64,000 nucleotides of DNA. It comes from Pelomyxa schiedti (Eukaryota > Evosea > Pelobiontida > Pelomyxidae). The notes under the pieces were generated by a model. It made no database searches. It was not told the DNA's origin and worked only from the letters and a program-made list of their open reading frames with translations. The translations under genes were made by a program, and so were the position numbers. The stretch covers positions 18,822 to 82,821 of the forward strand of contig JAHLWZ010000306.1 in the NCBI GenBank assembly GCA_020536535.1, in the 5' to 3' direction. Below, one piece after another: positions 13,378 to 24,141 of this stretch (the stretch's first letter is position 1; every line of letters starts with the position of its first letter).

Positions 13378-14236
13378 TCAGAAGAAATGACCGTCCATTT
13401 CCTTTCCGTCACTCTCTTCTCCAGAGTCATCACTGTCCTTTTCATCATGATCACCTCTGGCTATTGAGAGAAGTTCGGCAATTTCCGGTGCTTCTTCTAG
13501 TGTTTTCTTTCTGGCACCCTCCAACTCCACTCGCTTTCTTACTGGGCCAGTCTCAACCTCTTTTTCTTTCTTCTTCCTCTGTGCTAGCAACTCACCTCGT
13601 CTTTGCAGTGTATTTTTTACAGTGCGGACTTGCTTTTTTTTCTGGCTTGTAGTTCTTACAGATTCAAAAGTTGCAGGTGGTACATTAACAAGCTCCGTTT
13701 TCAATGCTTTTGAAATAACCTAAAATCCCTTGGACATCAACAAAACAAAAGAAGAAGTAAATACCTTGGTGGATGATACACGTGGTACTCCTGAAAATTG
13801 TGTTTGTAGGAAGTTTGATGCTGCCTCATCAGGAGAGGTCGAAACCAGTGCGGTAGGGGTTGCAGTGTATGCTTGCATTACCAACGGTCTCCCACTAGCC
13901 CAATGATAAGAGCTAGGTGAAATTGAAGAGAAATTCCAGAAACCTTTTTGCGGGTGGTGCCTTTGGGGGTATGGATGACTTGGATTTGTCTTTTTTGGTC
14001 TTTGGCTTTTGCTTCGGTTTAGCTTTGTGGGTGTCACTCCACAATACAAAAATATAGCATAATACCTACAGCTCCCATTACCGTCGTTTTGTACAGTTTT
14101 CAACCTTGTTTTAAGACGTAAGACAGTGAACAAAAAAAAAAAAAAAACCCCAAAAACAACAAACAACTACGAACAAGGAAGCAAAGGCATTCAGTGATTT
14201 ATCAGACAACGCCGTACTCCCACTCGCCCTGCTCAT
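13378..14236 (-). CDS. Small basic protein of unknown function
   Basis: The start is the ATG at 14236 (MSRASGSTALSDKS...). About five short exons follow, ending at the TGA at 13378; the last runs about 13720-13378. The middle is Lys/Pro-rich (KQKPKTKKDKSKSSIPP), with a segment SPDEAASNFLQTQFSG. The C-terminal exon is a charged helix rich in Lys and Arg that ends in an acidic patch (DHDEKDSDDSGEESDG). This composition suits a nuclear or nucleolar RNA-associated protein, but I do not recognise the family. The intron containing the A/T run at about 14130-14150 is clear; the second exon is short and its borders are uncertain. It is divergent from the GTPase gene at 14401, with 164 bp between the start codons. 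Confidence 0.55.
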
Positions 14237-14400
14237 CTTAATTTTCGTTTGATTTTTTTGTTTAATTAATCTGGTGGCAACTGAAACCCCCACAACATTC
14301 AATCCCCCAAGGGACTCCCAGAGTGCCCGTCTCTACGCCATACCAGCCCCTACGTGAGTATAGTCAATATTCCCCAGACACCTTGCTTTGATCGACTCGA

Positions 14401-15289
14401 ATGGGAGCCTCTGAGAGCCGCGAAGGGGCACCGCGCAGAAGGCGAGTGGTGCCCGCTCACCTCGCCCTCGTAAGTGTGTGCCACCGGCTCTAAAACGACT
14501 CGTTTTGAATTCAAAACGCATCACAGGTGGTTTGTGGCTGCAGAGGAGCGGGAAAAACAACTCTGGTGCAACACTTCATGTCTCACTCACTTGCTCCTGC
14601 CACAGCTGCTGATGTTCCTCCTGCTCCCGCTTCTGGTTCTGGTGCTTCGGATGTTTCGACGGGGGGAAGAGAGGAAAGAGTGGTTGTGATGGACGATGGA
14701 TCGAGGTGCAATGTGAGTATCACTTGTGTAGATTATGAGGACTTGGCCGAACTGGCACACAACTTTAATGTATGTTGGGGTGCACTCAGTTGGGCTGACA
14801 ACTTCGGAATTCATTTTCACGCATATAATATTAACAATGGAAAACAATGACAGTAATAGCACAACACCATAGAATTATAAGGCTTTTGTACTTGTTTACG
14901 ATGCAACATCCTTGAAATCATTTAATGCCCTGGATGCACTTCATGACCAAATCGTACATGACAAAGGCCCGGGAACAGAATTACACCTAGTTCTCGTTGG
15001 TAACAAGGTATCTTCCATTCCGCGTTACGTTTATTTGCAACATAGTCCGATTTCGTTCCCTTCAAATTCTGACGCGCTCCTGCATCTCTCTTTCTAACTT
15101 TGCTTCTTCAAACCCAATCAACAGAGGGACCTGGAATCGCGAAGGGAAGTATCTACAGATGCAGGAAGGGACCTGGCAACGAGGTGGGGCTGTGAACACA
15201 TCGAAGTTTCAGCCACAACCACTTCAGAAAATGTATTCCGTGCTGCCGTCCTGGCCAGCACCTATGAGGAAATCTTATATTTAAAATAG
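14401..15289 (+). CDS. Ras-like small GTPase with altered switch II
   Basis: Four exons in phase (14401-14469, 14527-14769, 14882-15007, 15125-15289) give 200 residues. An Arg-rich head precedes the P-loop CRGAGKTTL. The switch I region is replaced by an Ala/Ser/Gly-rich linker. The DxxG motif reads VDYEDLAEL, so both Gly and catalytic Gln are absent. The next core strand reads AFVLVYDATSLKSF. G4 is intact and spans a splice junction (VGNK then RDLE). G5 reads VSATT. There is no CAAX box. Nucleotide binding through G1 and G4 looks possible; normal hydrolysis and effector switching do not. Together with the GTPase at 1807 this makes two independently degenerate Ras-like proteins in one window, so such forms may be common in this genome. 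Confidence 0.8.
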
Positions 15290-15567
15290 CAGAGGTTTTT
15301 TTTTGGGAAATGAATTTTTTTTGTTCAGAAGCATAGGAGACAAGTCCTCACTACCATACCATACCATTGTCTCAAAACCTTGGTTTTCAGCCATTACTGT
15401 TGGTGGTTGTGGAGATGATATTAGTGGTCCATGTTGCAACAAGCCCTGACAACCGCATGCCTTGCAAACCCCACAAGCAGGGCCACAAGAAATTCACAGA
15501 AAAAAAGTTTTCCCTGGCTGACCAAAAACTATCAGTTTACTGGATTTTGGGACCCAAAATTACAGGG

Positions 15568-18508
15568 TTAAAGACCAAAAATAGCCAGGAGGAGAATAAA
15601 AATAACAATAAGGATGAGACCCATGGCAAGTTTGTGCCTGAGCCACGCGTGGCTGTACCCAGGGCAATGCCATCGTAGGAAAATATGCTGCGATGTGACT
15701 CCAGCTCGTAGCAACATCACAGCGCGGTCATACCAGATGATGAGCCCAACAACAGTCACAATTATTCCAACTCGCTGCATGTGAGTCAATTGGCGGATGA
15801 GTGGCGGTGTGGTGATTGATTGAATCATGTGGAGGATCGAAGCAAACCAGGGATTTGTGGTTGTCACGTTCCTTCCATATGTATTTGGTGAACAGGAATG
15901 TTGATGTCAGCATCACAGCAGAAGCTACAGCCACGAAAATCGAGTTCTGTGTCTGCTCATTTGTTTGGTGAGTTGTGACTGTTTGAATTTTTCAATTGTT
16001 GAAGATACAATTGATCGGAAGAAGCAAATCCACTCCGACGGAAAAGGGATGGCTCCGGCGATAACAATGGCAATCGGGAACCAGTAAAAGCTATTCGTCT
16101 GCCGGAAGAATGTGAGATTGGGATGAGAAAAAAGAAATTCACCTCAGATGAAAGGGAAAATGCTAAAAGAATGAAGGCACTCACAAATGAAAACTGTTAT
16201 TGAAAGTTAGCAGTCTATACAACCTTTTGAGAAAAGGGAACTCACCAACACAGAGGTGGTAATGTAACTCTGGGCCGGTGGCCAAAGTGCGCAGTTGTTG
16301 TCCGTCTCCTTACGTGGAATGCTCAGGCACTTCACAAGCAAGATGAGAATTGGAATAAGACCAACAAGTCCAAGTGGATTCCTCAGTGATGCCAACACCT
16401 TGGAGTCAGAGCTGTTTTTCTTCATGGCACTCTTTTGTGCAAAGAATCCGAGCCACTGGAATTTCCATGTTTGTGGTAGTCACTTCACAAAAGAGGAAGT
16501 GTGTGAGTGAGTGTGAGGCATACCTGGTAGTGCCAAATGTAACACCACAAGAAGCTTGCCACAACACGTGGAGACCACCTGTTACTTTCGTGAGAAATTG
16601 TTGAGAAGAAAGAGGAAGAAGAACCATTTGTCGTGAATCAATGGATTGAATCTCGGAACATCACCAGTCAGAGGCATGGGAACCCTCCCCTTTTTCCTCT
16701 TCACCCAAAGGAACTTCTCTTTGGAGTTGCCACAAAACTTTTCCGGTGGCGTTATTTGCCATGTTCTCAGTGCTTCCATTTCAGTGTCGTTGGCGGTTGC
16801 CTTTCTCCACTCGTCTTTTTCCTCATGGGGAATTGTCTCATCCAGATATTTCACAGTGTTTCTCACTGCATCGCGAATTTCTTCTCTGCACAGAACATAT
16901 GAACATTTGAGATCAGTGGGGCGGCGAAACGACTGGTTGGAGGGAAAAAAATACATGATGTGAGGAATCCAAACCGAATCGTCGGCTGATAATTGCCGGC
17001 GCCAAATTATGCACACTTGACTGCACGACAGGCAATCCTTCCAGGACAAAAGGCCCCTCCCACAACCCTGTTCAAAACAAAGGTTAGAGTTGGAGGGAAG
17101 CAGTAATTCAAAGTGGTGGAAGGGGTACACACGCTGTTGAAAGTACACACAATCTTGATAGCCAATGCACTCAGTTGCACCTCACCAGAATTCAGTGGCT
17201 CTCTGTTTGCGGCTCCCTCTTCAGGTGAAGGTGTCTGTCTTTGATAATACTTGGCCGGCACCTGTTCTTGTTCTCCAAGTGAAAGTGAGATTGTTTGGTT
17301 TGTGAGGTCAAGTTGAAGTTTGGTCTTGTCCTCCAATTCCTCTCCACTTGCTGGAATCGTGACAAGCTCTTCCAAGCTCACAGAAGTCTGTTGTGGGCAA
17401 CCCTCCTGGAGTTGGTTGGGAAAATTATTATGAGGAATATGACTTGTGGAGATTTGTTGCTGGAAACACTTGCCTTGCTTGCGGAATTGTGATGGAATTC
17501 CTCCAGAAACAGAGCAATGTCATGGTGCCCAGTACTCTCAGCAGTCTCACATGGGGTATCACCATATTTATTACGAAGGGTGGGGTTTGCATTGCCTGTG
17601 TCAGTGGTTGTTCAGAGAACAAATGATCTGAAACAAAGTACAGTTTTGAACAAGCACTTTCACAACGTCGAGATGTCCCTGACTTACAGCCCACATAAGA
17701 GGTGTCCTCCAGTGAGTATCTCTGAGATTTACATCGGCATGATACTGCTTGACCAAAAGGTATGCAAGGTATGCATGCCCACTGTAGTATGGAAAATGAG
17801 TTATTGTTGGGAAGAGCTTTGGGCCAGTAACAATAAAAGAATAAAGTGTATACAAGAAGCATGTAAGGTGCAACGGTGACATTCCCATCTTCTCAGTTTT
17901 CTCATCTGTGATATTTACATCGCAGTGGCACTCGTCAATCAAGTATCTGGTGGTCTTCACATACCCTCTCTTGCACGCAATGTGCAAAGGGTATTCACCT
18001 ATTGGAACTTATTTTTCACAAAAGAGAAACAAGGAAAGGGAGTTGCAAGGCAGGGTACCATCTAGATATGGACGCGTGAGCCAGGCAGGGTCGCAATGAG
18101 TGAGACACCTTAGGAGTGAATCAGGAGCTCTCAGGAATTCCTCGTAGGGCCCAAGCTTGAGCAGTCCCCTCAGCAAGGTGAGGAGCCTTGGCGAATACGA
18201 CGAATCCCCCACCGTCGATAGTGGCCCCACTTCCGTCGACGACGCGCCGCTATTCGCTGGTATTGCCGGTGGCGAGGGTGTATGACACCCGGATGGGGTG
18301 TCTATTATGACCTGTGTACTCGCAGCCAGGATGCGTTCAAGTTCTGGTTTACAATTTGTGGTGTTCTAGAATTCACGAACCGACATGGCAGAAACAAAAT
18401 AAACTCCGGACCGTGGCGTTCAACCAAGTTCCTCAGGAGCAAGGAAAAAGGCTGATTAGAACTAACTACAAGTTCTATTTGTTGTTCCGGCCTGTTGAAG
18501 GTTCTCAT
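15568..18508 (-). CDS. Ankyrin-repeat protein with C-terminal multi-pass membrane region
   Basis: Multi-exon gene ending at the TAA at 15568. The N-terminal half holds ankyrin repeats: YPLHIACKRGYVKTTRYLID, MSPLHLTC...GHAYLAYLLVKQ, DTHWRTPLMWAVSQGHLDVV and YGDTPCETAESTGHHDIALF. A Gln/Glu-rich linker follows (about 17380-17150). Then comes a soluble segment with paired Cys (CSYVLCREE...) and at least five hydrophobic spans: KWFFFLFLLNNF, LVGLIPILILLVKCL, FSFVSAFILLAFSL, WFPIAIVIAGAIPF, VAVASAVMLTSTFLF, VGIIVTVVGLIIW and LILIVIFILLLAIFGL. It is not a DHHC palmitoyltransferase: no DHHC motif is seen. The first exon is tentative: the ATG at 18508 joined to the exon starting near 18350. Predicted placement is an internal or plasma membrane with the ankyrin domain in the cytosol. 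Function unknown. Confidence 0.65.
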
Positions 18509-18789
18509 TCACTTTACAACAAGTCCTTTGCCTAACCCACAACCTCCAAAGTTTTGGAGTTTCATGCAATCATACACCAGGTACCACACCCTTTCCAGCA
18601 CGAACTGCACATCTTTGGTTCTGTTGTGCCATTGTTCTCCAAGTCCAGTCCCCTATACTTGTTTTTGTCATCCAGCCTCCAGCACCTCACCCAGCCCTGT
18701 GACATGCATCCATAATTGCTTTTGCTCTGGTGGGGTGTTACCTTAGGTCATCGCATTCAGTGATTGAATGGCAGTGAATGATGGGATCA

Positions 18790-19188
18790 TCAACCTAGGG
18801 TCAAAGACAGGCCGACGACCCAGCAGTCGTAGTCATCGTTCCGCATCACCAACCATGTCCTGGTCGTCAACACGTGACGCGACACGGCCACGAGAACCTC
18901 CCTCGCCATAGCCATCGACGCCAATCCCCCTTCCCCTCGATGCCGTTGTGACAGGCACGCGCAGGCAAGTGCTGTCATCTGTTCGCGGGCCAACGGCCCT
19001 AACGTCACAACCATCCCCAGCATCGTCGCAGCCGCCAACACCTCACTACACCTCCACGGAACGGAACGGTTTTTCCACGAAAGCGTCAAGTTTCTTTTTC
19101 GAGGCTCCCGCCCAAACTCTTCTTTCTCCTCCACAAACAGTTCCCAGACAGTAATCTTATCGGTAAACGGGCACGCTAACGCGCCCAT
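18790..19188 (-). CDS. Possible first exon of an unrecognised gene
   Basis: An open frame of 133 codons starts at an ATG at 19188 that overlaps the start codon of the plus-strand F-box gene (CATG palindrome). It contains a helical segment LGPLAREQMTALACACL and VAVSRHVLTTRTWLVMRND, which look like protein rather than noise. No downstream exon could be attached. It may be a truncated family member or a chance frame in GC-rich DNA. Confidence 0.25.
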   Translation of the reverse strand: MGALACPFTDKITVWELFVEEKEEFGREPRKRNLTLSWKNRSVPWRCSEVLAAATMLGMVVTLGPLAREQMTALACACLSQRHRGEGGLASMAMAREVLVAVSRHVLTTRTWLVMRNDDYDCWVVGLSLTLG

Positions 19189-21011
19189 GGACACGATACC
19201 CGAGGACGTTGTGCAGTTTATATTGTCACTGGTACTAAGCAGGCCGTGGGCTCTACCTGTCGTTGTTGTCCCCGCTCAAAATGCCTCGGCCTCGGCGTCT
19301 ACCTCCACCAGCACCACTACGGACGCAGCGGCTGTGCCCAGGAGCGATGCCGTGGACTACACGGACAAGGCCGCGCGGGCGGCGGAGCAGCGAGGCCGCG
19401 GCGGCGGCGGCGGGACCCCGGCGATGAGCGCAATGCTTGTGGACGAGGTGTCGAGGTACGAGGCGATGATGAGATTCGCGCTCGTGTGCAGGAAGTGGCA
19501 CAGAATGGTATGCCTATGGTATGTCATATGATGTCATACGCCATTACATGGCTGTGCTGTGCCGTGGTGTGGAGGTTGTTGTGTTGTTGTGTGTTGTTGT
19601 GTTGTTGTGGTTCGTGTTGACTGGGTTGCTTTGTATCACGTGCCTATATAGTCACGTGACATGCGACTAGGTTTATGCACTGAAGGGAGGGCCGCCGGGT
19701 TGGCTGGGTGCTTGTGGGAGGGTGACATTGGGGAGAGACCCTGCTGTTGTGCAAGAGTTCAGTGCTTCCTCTATGAGTGTCATTGCCCACAAAGCTGCCG
19801 CTGTGATAAGCTCCCTTCTGCCTGGAAATAACACGAAAACATACAGTGAAATCCCAAAAATCAGTGTTCTAGGTGGTGCCACTGGGTGGAAATGCAGGCT
19901 AAAAAAATATCTGCGTGTTACCGGACATCACGGGAAAGTTTATGCCTGTGCTTGGGGAGGTGATTGCAGCACGTTTGCATCCGCCTCACAAGATGGCAAA
20001 GTCCTTATTCACGTTTGTTCTTGCCACTCTTCTGCTTTCCTGAATCTAGGAAGTAATTCCTAAATAGAGGCTGGAAAACCAAGCAGTGACACTTGAGACT
20101 AATATCCATCTCGCCTCTTGCTGGGTGATGTGCTGTGCGCTTTCTCCATCGTGCCAGTTTGCTGCATCTGGTGGTCTTGATAGTATGTAGAAACCATCAC
20201 TACAACTTTCATCACAAGATCTCGTTCAGATGCTGTCACTATTCACCAGAGAGTTGGACAAGCTGGGAAAATTGTCCAGTCGTTCGGGCAGCACACTGGA
20301 TATATCTCGTGTATAAAATTTCTCAATGAAAATCGGATCCTGTCATCATCAGGAGATTTTACATGCATGTTGCATGATATGGAAACAAACACTTTGGTGG
20401 CCACTTTCCAAGATGCCCCCGTGGGTGTTCTTTCATCTCAAACCACCCCTGAAACAAAACTGATTCCATGAGAGGGAGATGCAATGTCGATCAGCATAAA
20501 TCCAGCAAATACAAACATCTTTGCCACTGGTCTATGCAACGCTACTGCCGTGTTGTATGATATTAGATGCCCAACCAAGGCCATAGCCGTTTTCGCCGGG
20601 GCCGATTCAGATATAAACAGTGTGACTATTTCCTCCAATGGAACACTGCTGGGAACTGCATCCGGTATGCCAGATATCATAACACTTGCATAGCCCTAAT
20701 CAGAGTTGAAACTCACAGACGACGGTGGATGCCGAGTGTATGACATCAGGCAGAATGTTCTGGCTAATATCTTTTTGCCGGACCGGCCCAGTGGCGGCGT
20801 CACCTCAGTCGATTTCTCACTGAGCGGTCACTTCATATTCAGTGGGCACGATGACTTCACCGTCTCTGGGTGGAGTGTGCTTACCGGCCAACCGGTATGG
20901 CGTTCCTCAATCGCCCAGAACAGAGTCTCTTGCATATCGATGTGTCCGGATGGATCATCCCTGCTCTCTTGCGCCTGGGATACATCACTCTACCTCTACA
21001 TGGCTCCCTGA
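19187..21011 (+). CDS. F-box-like protein fused to a G-beta-like WD40 propeller
   Basis: Six exons join in phase: 19187-19507, 19671-20012, 20068-20186, 20219-20424, 20473-20664 and 20719-21011, giving 490 residues. Residues 1-110 begin TIPEDVVQFILSLVLS, carry a Ser/Thr/Gly linker and end RFALVCRKWHRMV. This is the F-box pattern that binds SKP1 in SCF ubiquitin ligases. From about residue 185 the repeats follow heterotrimeric G-protein beta subunits closely: TGHHGKVYACAWGG, FASASQDGKVLIH, SCWVMCCALSPSCQFAASGG, GQHTGYISCIKFL, RILSSSGDFTCMLHD, DSDINSVTISSNG, SGHDDFTVSGWSV and RVSCISMCPDGSSLLSCAWD. Plain F-box/WD40 proteins are common; a propeller of this G-beta type is not. It could be a substrate receptor rather than a G-protein partner, since the usual G-beta N-terminal coiled coil is not visible. 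Confidence 0.8.
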
Positions 21012-21111
21012 ACAAATTACGAAACCATTTCGATAAGTTAAAAAAAAGTCTTCGCTTCATCGTTTATACAAACAAACACAAAAAAAGGTGAGGGCTGAGA
21101 ATCTCCCAGTG

Positions 21112-23715
21112 TCAGTCTAGGCCAGACCCAACAGCGGAGGTTGAGGTGGATGATGTTGTTGTCGTTGAGGCTGATGATGTGATGGCAAGAACGGGGTGGT
21201 AATCGGCTTGGTTTCTTAGGAACGCTTCGAGTCTCTGCTGCTCCTTTTTTTTCTCTTCGATGATGGCGCGGTCTCGGGCAATTTCCTCTTCTATGAGCTT
21301 CAGGGAGCGCTCGGCCGAAATCGTTTCGAGAACTGTTGTGAGTGAGTTTGGTTGAATGGTCCCAACTGCTTGGGGAGAATGAATACCTTGGGAGGCCGGT
21401 TGCCACACCACTACGCCGGTTTTGGTGTGAACTTCGAAGGAGCTCGCCGCCTTGGCATTTGCAATTTCTTTGGGGTCAACGTCATGGCAGAACTGATGTT
21501 GCTCTCCTCTGAGAGCGTCTAGCATACACTTAGCATGCTCATCCTTCAGAGATTCAATTTGCACGGTGAGTTCATCTCGAAGCTCTTCCAGTGTTCTCTG
21601 TTATAACTTAAGTTAGCTTTTATTGTTTTCCGTGAAAACGCATACCACTTCTTCTTTTTGTGCAACCAGAGCTTCCTTATCTCTCTCTGTTGGCTTCTGT
21701 CTTGTTTTTATTAGCTGAGTTTGCCTGTGCTTTTCGGCTTCCACTCCTGCCTTGAGCCGACTCAATTGGTAATTGCAGTCTGCTTGCCTTACAGCTGTAG
21801 CCATATGTAAGAGGAAAACCTACAACCCAAAATTTCTTCTCCATTTCTCGTAATAGAGAAAGGGTCATACTTAGTTCTCGTAGGAGTGCAATAATCTGAT
21901 CGCGGATGTAATTGAGCTCTGTTCCATGTGCAAGGAAATACTCGCTTCCTCGAGAATTGATATTCTGGAGATGGTCTGATTACTTTATCTTATGCTTTTC
22001 CTCACACCTCTTTGCAGATATACAGTAAATTTATTGCCTTCTCGACACACTTCCAGGATTCTATCCTCGCATTGCAATCTCCGTTCTAATGTAAGGGAAA
22101 GTTAGTTTCCTAAAGGTATTGCATCAGTCTCCTCACCCGAGTCAAAAGCTGATTTTTGCGCGTTTGGGCAACTGCAAGCTTCCCTGCCTTTTCCAGATGC
22201 AACGTGCCCGTCTCCGGGGTTATTTGTTTTTCAATAAATGCAAGCTCACGTGAATCGCTTATATTCTGTGCTATTTGACATCTGTTCCTTTCCTTTGAAC
22301 CAAAGTGAGTAACTTCCTTCCCAAAAATTTGATGGTTCAACAATTAAAAAATACCAGAAGTTCATGAATGATTGCTTCTATAATCTTAGCATCTCTCTCC
22401 CCCTTTTCACGTTTTTGCATTAGAAACATCTGCCTTGCCTTCAATTTATTGAGCGTCTCTTCCAACTCACTCTCCACCTTGGAGCAACCTTGTTCAACGC
22501 ACCTTTTTTTCCCACGTTACCAAGGGAAGGCAAGAGGTATAACTTGGCTCACTTTAGGTCTTCAGAGTCCATTGATAACTCCACTTCCAAAGATCTTATT
22601 TCTGCAGAAGTAGCAATGAGCATTTCGTCAACAGAGGGCCCTTTCATCCTATTTATCTGGTTTTAGTTTATTAGAGAAGTACTTCTCGCCACTAACTCAA
22701 AACAGGCATTGTCCCCGGCGTTTTTGTGGATTGCATCCAGCTCAGAGCGATCTTGAACAGCTTCGTTCCACCGTAAAAGTAAATTCTTATCAGCCTCTGA
22801 CCACTATACATTTCGTACAAAGTAAGCTTTTATATTGACCAGTGGTTAATTACCTCCTCTTGCTTCTCAAGAGGGTCAATTGTTTCGGAAGCGGTTTTGG
22901 CATCTGCATATCTCTTCTGGATAGGAACAACTGTCGCCTGGTGAACCTTTGTCAATGTGGCATCTAACTCTGGCACTGTTGCCAACTGCATCGATGAGTT
23001 AATTGTACTTCCACCCCCACAACAACAGTCCCAGCACCAAATTGTGCACCACCCACACACCAGAAAATACCAATCTCAGGCACAATCNNNNNNNNNNTCC
23101 CCCCCCCCCCCCCCCCCCCCCCCCCCCATTTTTTCCCTCGTTATGCATGGTATAGCTACTTGCCAGTACGACAACATCGGCAACTCTGGTCAGGTTTCTA
23201 AGGATACCGTCGGACTGTTCGTCATCTCTGACGTACTTGGTTCGCTGCAAAGCCTCCTTTGCTGATGTCAGAAACGACTTCAGCGCAATTACAAGCTCTC
23301 CAACTGGGCTGTTGGGTGCAACATGCTGCAAAGATCATATTGAAAAAGGTAAGCAAAAATCCCGAAAGTACGGGACCCTCCCGCAACAGGTAAGAGGTTA
23401 AATAAATACTTATATTTACGAGTAGTTATTTAAATCTCATGCAGTTAGATATAAGAGCCAGAGATAACACCTTACCTCAGGGAGCACAAGTTTAAGAGTC
23501 AGAGCATCGAATCCAGGGAGCTCTAGGGTTGTTGATCTCTCAACAAATTGATTCTCCCGAACAGCGGTTCCTGCGAGAACATCCGTATCCAGGGTGCTTG
23601 GAATGATAGGAACTTCTTCTGGAGGAGGGAACTTATTTCGGTATGCCTCGATTGCAGAATCTGTCACAGATACTGCCTTCTCATGTTTCTGCAGCAGTGC
23701 TGCAAGATCGCTCAT
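21112..23715 (-). CDS. Large coiled-coil protein (interrupted by a sequencing gap)
   Basis: The start is the ATG at 23715 (MSDLAALLQKHEK) and the stop is at 21112. The exons give heptad-rich helices throughout. Examples are SAIEAYRNKFPPPEEVPI, LVIALKSFLTSAKEALQR, TKVHQATVVPIQKRYADAK, LLLRWNEAVQDRSELDAI, NQLLTRVRR, LSRLKAGVEAEKHRQTQL and IEEEIARDRAIIEEKKKEQ. The C-terminus is a Ser/Thr-rich tail. A WN-containing segment followed by a charged coil is reminiscent of coiled-coil axonemal proteins (CCDC39/40 style), but this is only a resemblance of pattern. A structural or scaffolding role is likely. The N-run at 23088-23097 and the adjoining C run lie in an intron or at an exon edge, so one junction cannot be checked. 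Confidence 0.6.
23088..23127. other. Assembly gap (10 N) beside a 29-base C run
   Basis: Ten undetermined bases (23088-23097) are followed by T and then a homopolymer of 29 C (23099-23127). The C run is probably where reads failed. It lies between coding segments of the coiled-coil gene. Confidence 0.95.
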
Positions 23716-24141
23716 GGGGAACTCGTCTTTTCATGTGGTGAGGAATATGAGTCAAAACGGTGAAGTCACGATACCAAAGCGTGCAAATACGGGACCCAGA
23801 AGGGCGCCCAGGAATTCCTCTCCACATGACGTGTTTGTCGACATTGCTTTTCCCTTTTGCTTTCTGTGTTCCTTTCGTTGTTTGCGTGTTCCTTTTTTTT
23901 TTTTTGTTTTTTGCTGTGTTTTCTGAAAAAAACTGAGTTGGTTCCAAGTGGGTCTCTCATCAACTTAGTTGCGTCTCCTTGTTGATGTCACTCTGCCTCA
24001 GTCTGATTAAGTGAGGTCCCGCACCACTTTCTCGGGACACCCCTTTTCGTAGGGGTCACCAGTCTCTGCGCCACCTTCCTATCCTGAAACTCTCACCCCT
24101 GACTGTAACAAAGATACACTACAATATATCCCCAACACTCA
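23716..24141. other. Divergent promoter region
   Basis: 426 bp between the minus-strand coiled-coil gene and the plus-strand activase gene. It holds a T11 run near 23894-23904 and no supported gene. Both promoters should lie here; no specific elements are recognised. Confidence 0.4.

Noticed and set aside
15568-16640. DHHC palmitoyltransferase of the ankyrin (AKR1/HIP14) type
   Set aside because: Ankyrin plus membrane spans suggested it, but no DHHC motif or Cys-rich domain is present.
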